DNA of 26,479 nt from Chitinophagaceae bacterium UBA4407 (GTDB lineage Bacteria > Bacteroidota > Bacteroidia > Chitinophagales > Chitinophagaceae), in NCBI GenBank assembly GCA_002390845.1, contig DGQT01000073.1, positions 1-26,479 of the forward strand. Reading direction: 5' to 3'. Below the pieces are notes generated by a model. The model ran no database searches. It had not been told where the DNA came from and saw nothing but the letters and a program-made list of their open reading frames with translations. Position 1 is the stretch's first letter, and the number at the start of each line of letters is the position of its first letter. Shown here piece by piece: positions 24,601 through 26,479 of this stretch. The position numbers and the translations under genes were made by a program.

Positions 24601-26479
24601 GCTAAAGCAGAAAAAGTAAATTTAGAAATCGGAGTTATAGCAGTAATGCTTACTGTGTTGCCGTTTGTTGCTGTAGATGCTACATCAACTACTACAATGA
24701 GATAATTGGTTACACCAACAGCAATCGAGTTGCCTAAGCCAGTTATAGATATTGAAGTTCCTGAGGCATTAGCTGTTATCGTTCCAATTAAAGTAGCTCC
24801 AGTTAAATTATTGGAAGTATTCTGATAAAGTTTGAAATTGGTAATATCTGTAGTTGCTAAATATGTACCAGCAGTAGTGAATGTTATACCAGTTGGAGTT
24901 ACTGCCGCATTTGAAGGAATCACGCTGTAAGAAGCAACAATATTATTAGTTGAATTTTGGTTGATTGTACCCGTTACGGGGTGCACTGCGCCGATATCTG
25001 CCTGAGGCCCCTTGATCGTTTGAATATTTCCTGCAGAACCTGAACCTGTGATAGTAACAGAGCCTGTACTTGAAAAAGTAAAATTAGATAGCGGTGAAAT
25101 AATCTGTGTATATATCGTGTTATTCAATGTGGCACCAGAAGACACGTCAGCGGTTATCAACAGGTATCCGGTTCCACCCGCAACAATTGATGTGCCCGAT
25201 CCTGTAATAACAATAGTAGTTCCTGATGCGGTTGCTGTTACAGTTCCAATTAATACAGGTGAGCCCGATAAATTATTTGCAGTATTCTGGTAAAGCTTAA
25301 AATTGGTCACATCCGTAGTGGCAATATAGCTACCCGCAGTTGTAAAGGATAAACCCGTTGGTGTAATTGCGGCATTAGCAGCATTAAGGCTAAATGAAGC
25401 AAGAATGTTATTAGAAGTAGCTGCAATAATATTCCCTGCTGCCGGATGTATTCCGGCAATTGTAATCAATGGTGCCTTTATTGTTTGCCCAGGGGCAGCC
25501 GGAGATATTACAGGATCGGTTCCGAATTTTGTAACAACCGCTGTACTTGTAAAACTGAAATTGCTGAAATTAGTAGAAGTAATAGTAATTGTTTTTCCAT
25601 CCACTGCTGTATTTGCTATATCTGCTGTTAAAATAAGGTAATTTGTTGTGCCACTTGAAATACTGTTAAAGCCTGAATTAAAACTAATGCTGGAACCTGA
25701 AGCTGAAGCGGTAACTGTTCCAACCAAAGTTGCTCCACTCAAATTGTTGTTGCTGTTCTGATATAATTTAAAATTAGTAATATCAATTGTGGCTGTATAA
25801 GTACCGCCAGTTGTAATCGTAACACCAGATGGAGTAATACTTCCTGATGTTGCATCCAGTTTAAATGATGCTATAATATTATTGGATGTGTTTTGATTAA
25901 TGAAGCCAGCTACAGGATGCGCTGCTGATATTGTGATGTATGGCCCAATTAATGTTTGCGTGTTACTGGCTGGTACAGGTATTACTGGCCCGGTTTTACC
26001 TACGGCTCCTGTACTTGTAAAATTGAAATTGGCAAGTGCTGTTGTGGTAATACTTACTGTATTATTTACAGTAACAATGGTCGCCGCATCTATTGTTAGA
26101 AGCAAATATCCCGTTGCTGCTGCTGCAATTGAATTTCCCGTTCCGCTGATACTCATGGTTGTGCCTGTACCCGTTGCTGTTACTGCTCCAATCAGTGTGG
26201 CACCAGTTAAATTATTGGAACTGTTCTGGTATAATTTAAAATTCGTAATATCCGCTGTGGCTGCATAAGTTCCCGCTGTGGTGAATGTTAATCCTGTGGG
26301 TGTAATAGCTGCATTCGATGGAACCACACTGAATGATGCAATGATATTATTCGTTGAATTCTGGTTGATAAAGCCTGCCGTGGGATGGGTCTGTGTTATC
26401 GTTGCAAGCGGCCCCTTAATCGTTTGGGTATTGCTGGCTGGTGCAGGGTTTGCCGGCCCGGTTTTACTTACTGTTCCTG
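18642..26479 (-). CDS. Giant T9SS-exported repeat surface protein, 5' end outside the window
   Basis: The reading frame is open from the right edge of the window to a stop at 18642, giving at least 2,610 residues. An internal GTG (26327) lies inside a repeat and is not the start. From the N-terminal side it has eight or more tandem modules of about 156 residues (22650-26479). Next comes a beta-helix-like region with autotransporter-associated strand repeats (for example GTGSLVKDGTGTLTLTGANT near 20850-20910, and TGSGELQIGSDF near 22300). An FN3-like segment follows (YHLQHSGNAVDFIDIG), and a C-terminal T9SS type A sorting domain closes it (ITIYPNPVKGK, GLYHVNVTG, KNLLVE; 18642-18890). It is rich in Asn, Thr, Ser, Gly and Ala and has few charged residues. 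It is probably a surface adhesin or stalk; the ligand is unknown. Confidence 0.93.
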   Translation of the reverse strand, partial: GTVSKTGPANPAPASNTQTIKGPLATITQTHPTAGFINQNSTNNIIASFSVVPSNAAITPTGLTFTTAGTYAATADITNFKLYQNSSNNLTGATLIGAVTATGTGTTMSISGTGNSIAAAATGYLLLTIDAATIVTVNNTVSITTTALANFNFTSTGAVGKTGPVIPVPASNTQTLIGPYITISAAHPVAGFINQNTSNNIIASFKLDATSGSITPSGVTITTGGTYTATIDITNFKLYQNSNNNLSGATLVGTVTASASGSSISFNSGFNSISSGTTNYLILTADIANTAVDGKTITITSTNFSNFSFTSTAVVTKFGTDPVISPAAPGQTIKAPLITIAGIHPAAGNIIAATSNNILASFSLNAANAAITPTGLSFTTAGSYIATTDVTNFKLYQNTANNLSGSPVLIGTVTATASGTTIVITGSGTSIVAGGTGYLLITADVSSGATLNNTIYTQIISPLSNFTFSSTGSVTITGSGSAGNIQTIKGPQADIGAVHPVTGTINQNSTNNIVASYSVIPSNAAVTPTGITFTTAGTYLATTDITNFKLYQNTSNNLTGATLIGTITANASGTSISITGLGNSIAVGVTNYLIVVVDVASTATNGNTVSITAITPISKFTFSALATVTVTGTAIASNTQTIKSPLVTIGSSHPAAANILAGTNQNIIASFSMVPSNAAATITGITFTSAGTYISGTDISNFKLYQNTTNNLSGGSPTLVGTATATASGTIISISGTGNSVAVGATNYLILTADVAITATNNNTVSIAAITPLSNFSFSSTGTVTVTGSATASNTQTIKTPQVTITAVHPSAGTISQNTNKNIIATFKLDALYNYVIPTDITVTTAGTYIPATDITQFSLYQNNTNNLTTPTLLGSITITGGAPDILTFTTTRGNAIAPGSSQYLLLTVNVPLTGTDGNTVSITTTPIANFGFEGQNGESVTEVGTDPATIGPVKTITGPRVNILQVHPSTGNITQGTNDNQIATYELSVTNLSSGFVNPVSISLTTSGSYVAGDIASFNLWQNSANTLTGATLVGTISSSAYGAGQVLLFNSGFSSIANAGYSYLMLTANVSSTATLTKTVRINANAYTNMSFLSSIGGSVSKLGTDPSPQSNLQTIVGPIAAVSTVHNLAGNIKVGSTDNLLASFQVVVSNADITPDAIKLTTSSGSYTGSSDISNFKLYQNSSNSLTGAVLVNTITASGTSQTLNFTSGFTAIPAATTGFLILVADMAGTATPSRNVSITSTALTNFTFTSCAAVSVTGISSLAASNAQTIVAKLDTYSSGSKNWDNTTANWGQNAGGSYANSVWISNGIAQLEGTAGQLSITSTVKAHTIKSIVNNYKIDASSSSNGITLTSPETINITTGITYTGYTNTNPVIYGTNGFTKTGSGELQIGSDFASTFTGTVYINGGELTLGKKAGGYNALSSLNNNPISINNGSLTLVASSGANASLQNLTSVTCTGNDTIGLYSTSTSSAYLNVAPVTNNSAFSSTNAVPLSISGRLTVDNGGSANTKGDFANATNQNFIAFGSVNYTGDVTFEAYASNASLKKRTGDMININLGGYGHYITGVAVASGTIDDNGYSTTFFGRGGTATDGGEIGFNAAASNMTGDWIIGDAAGTNAAWVVTNTSTCLTRGAITINNYSKLNLQLSTPGNSTITYSPSIINVYGLGPYSTTNSYTFGSALDFYDFARATDTITLPCNVTLNPVYNSKLASIGVMIGDDSTSSSSGSLAAFQLNGTLSGTGGLEKSGPGILILNAQNGSGLVNTYADSTRIIRGTICVNAGSNLGTGPVVMYQIKKNNTVLNFYNTDQTIASLTSLWNDNSGQSQVVTLNGTVLTVNQSASTTFGNGTGTSVGYIAGTGSLVKDGTGTLTLTGANTYTGLTQVKGGVLELKNASGTTLPVDNDVDVIGGTLLASVSQTLNNVTLSSGNLTLADNAILTITGTFTLVPGASNITLGTNAKIVYGSEGTLNYAGNSLQQTSVNAKELPSTNPPKNITFSNYSDAGVKWTTDLTLTGAATVYGWVDMNGKTISGTGSSFALYGLSGKSLIVNSTAGSAVLTNVNTASLAIGMQVTGAGIPANATIIYIDPLVYKTVTLNLPATATGTNSLTFGFRGGLMVSFPLGIDAHIQVAGTKTYKPGASYIFKTPTSGTIISPAFPTSGILNYSPAWDVTIVSGTGSRVIMGTHQDLTISHNLTLTTGVYVSNKNLLTWDNANGGVLTAPNIPFSFNIDSSVVKQSFIALCDETGSPIGDTSGNKGFRINNVGSTEVYFPIGHHFNNTPNRMSLQNFGTIDNFTVTLAKGDIGNTPYPVVRRIWHVKESVAGGSAVTMKLFFIKQDNTKYGVSQDEVESAFDYSDIHLVHKLGSLFQNNANGADVKNYISGYNYGTELYGIYTKGISSDNDHLSNGITSFSPFSIANTHNIILPATIINLKAYQVGTAVKVDWTSLSENNVAYYHLQHSGNAVDFIDIGLLPPTSGSSQEKDYTLPDATPFSGDNYYRIAMEDKDGKIIYSNIALVYISNAKQGITIYPNPVKGKVAILQFANMERGNYSVILYNGSGLKLMQQTIEHQGGSASYQLTLPQFFANGLYHVNVTGKNIKMQKNLLVE
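22650..26479 (-). repeat. Tandem coding repeats, eight modules of about 468 bp
   Basis: Each module starts near an HPxAGxI motif, then NNIIASF, SNAxITPTG, FTTAGTY, a conserved NFKLYQN, NNLxGATLIGT, YLxxTxDV, and closes with NTQTIKGP. The HP (or HN) codons lie at 26382, 25914, 25443, 24978, 24516, 24048, 23571 and 23088. Periods are 468, 471, 465, 462, 468, 477 and 483 bp. All are whole codons. The last module (HNLAG) is the most diverged. The array continues past the right edge of the window. Confidence 0.9.

Noticed and set aside
19283..26268. Several plus-strand open frames opposite the giant surface-protein gene
   Set aside because: They are antisense translations of the repeat-rich coding sequence, low in complexity and without start signals. 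The minus-strand frame is continuous and has clear domains.
22650..26479. Regular repeats that could suggest a CRISPR array
   Set aside because: The period is about 468 bp, repeats are imperfect along their full length and all keep one open reading frame. They encode protein modules, not short repeats with unique spacers.

Overview
The window looks like a low-GC Bacteroidota chromosome, most likely family Chitinophagaceae. The reasons are a PorP/SprF-type outer-membrane protein, two surface or secreted proteins with C-terminal type IX secretion (T9SS) sorting domains, the lack of clear Shine-Dalgarno sequences, a Bacteroidota-style TTTG/TAnnTTTG promoter in front of gyrA, and the flavour of gyrA, dnaK and recF. 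The family assignment is inference.

Positions 1-2720 hold an accessory block. Three small genes (a lipoprotein, a RibD/dihydrofolate-reductase-like protein and a four-helix membrane protein) are each separated by about 120-220 bp of non-coding DNA. Those spacers share internal motifs and form long imperfect inverted repeats with GTT/AAC cores, much like integron attC sites. For the first two genes the two ends of the same unit are complementary over 14-15 bases. No integrase lies in the window. The block ends in a damaged third site that abuts a 5'-truncated gene remnant (2732-3007).

Positions 3000-11400 are core genome: gyrA with a secreted helical-repeat protein 10 bp downstream, recF, a small DUF2809-like membrane protein on the minus strand, and dnaK on the minus strand. 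Terminators are visible after the gene remnant, after the secreted protein and after dnaK.

Positions 11700-18450 hold a PorP/SprF-like protein, a probable YdeI/OmdA - AraC - VOC operon, a secreted S8 subtilisin-like peptidase with a T9SS tail, and an L-2-amino-thiazoline-4-carboxylate hydrolase-like protein.

Positions 18642-26479 (minus strand) are the 3' 7.8 kb of a giant surface protein whose 5' end lies outside the window. It has at least eight tandem modules of about 156 residues, then autotransporter-associated beta-strand repeats, then a T9SS sorting domain. PorP/SprF proteins assist T9SS secretion or gliding, so the three T9SS-related genes fit one surface-export theme, though they are not one operon.

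A dispersed palindromic repeat with core GTGCGACGCAA occurs eight times in the intergenic gaps, in both orientations. Two copies at 7302-7640 face each other to form one large inverted repeat.
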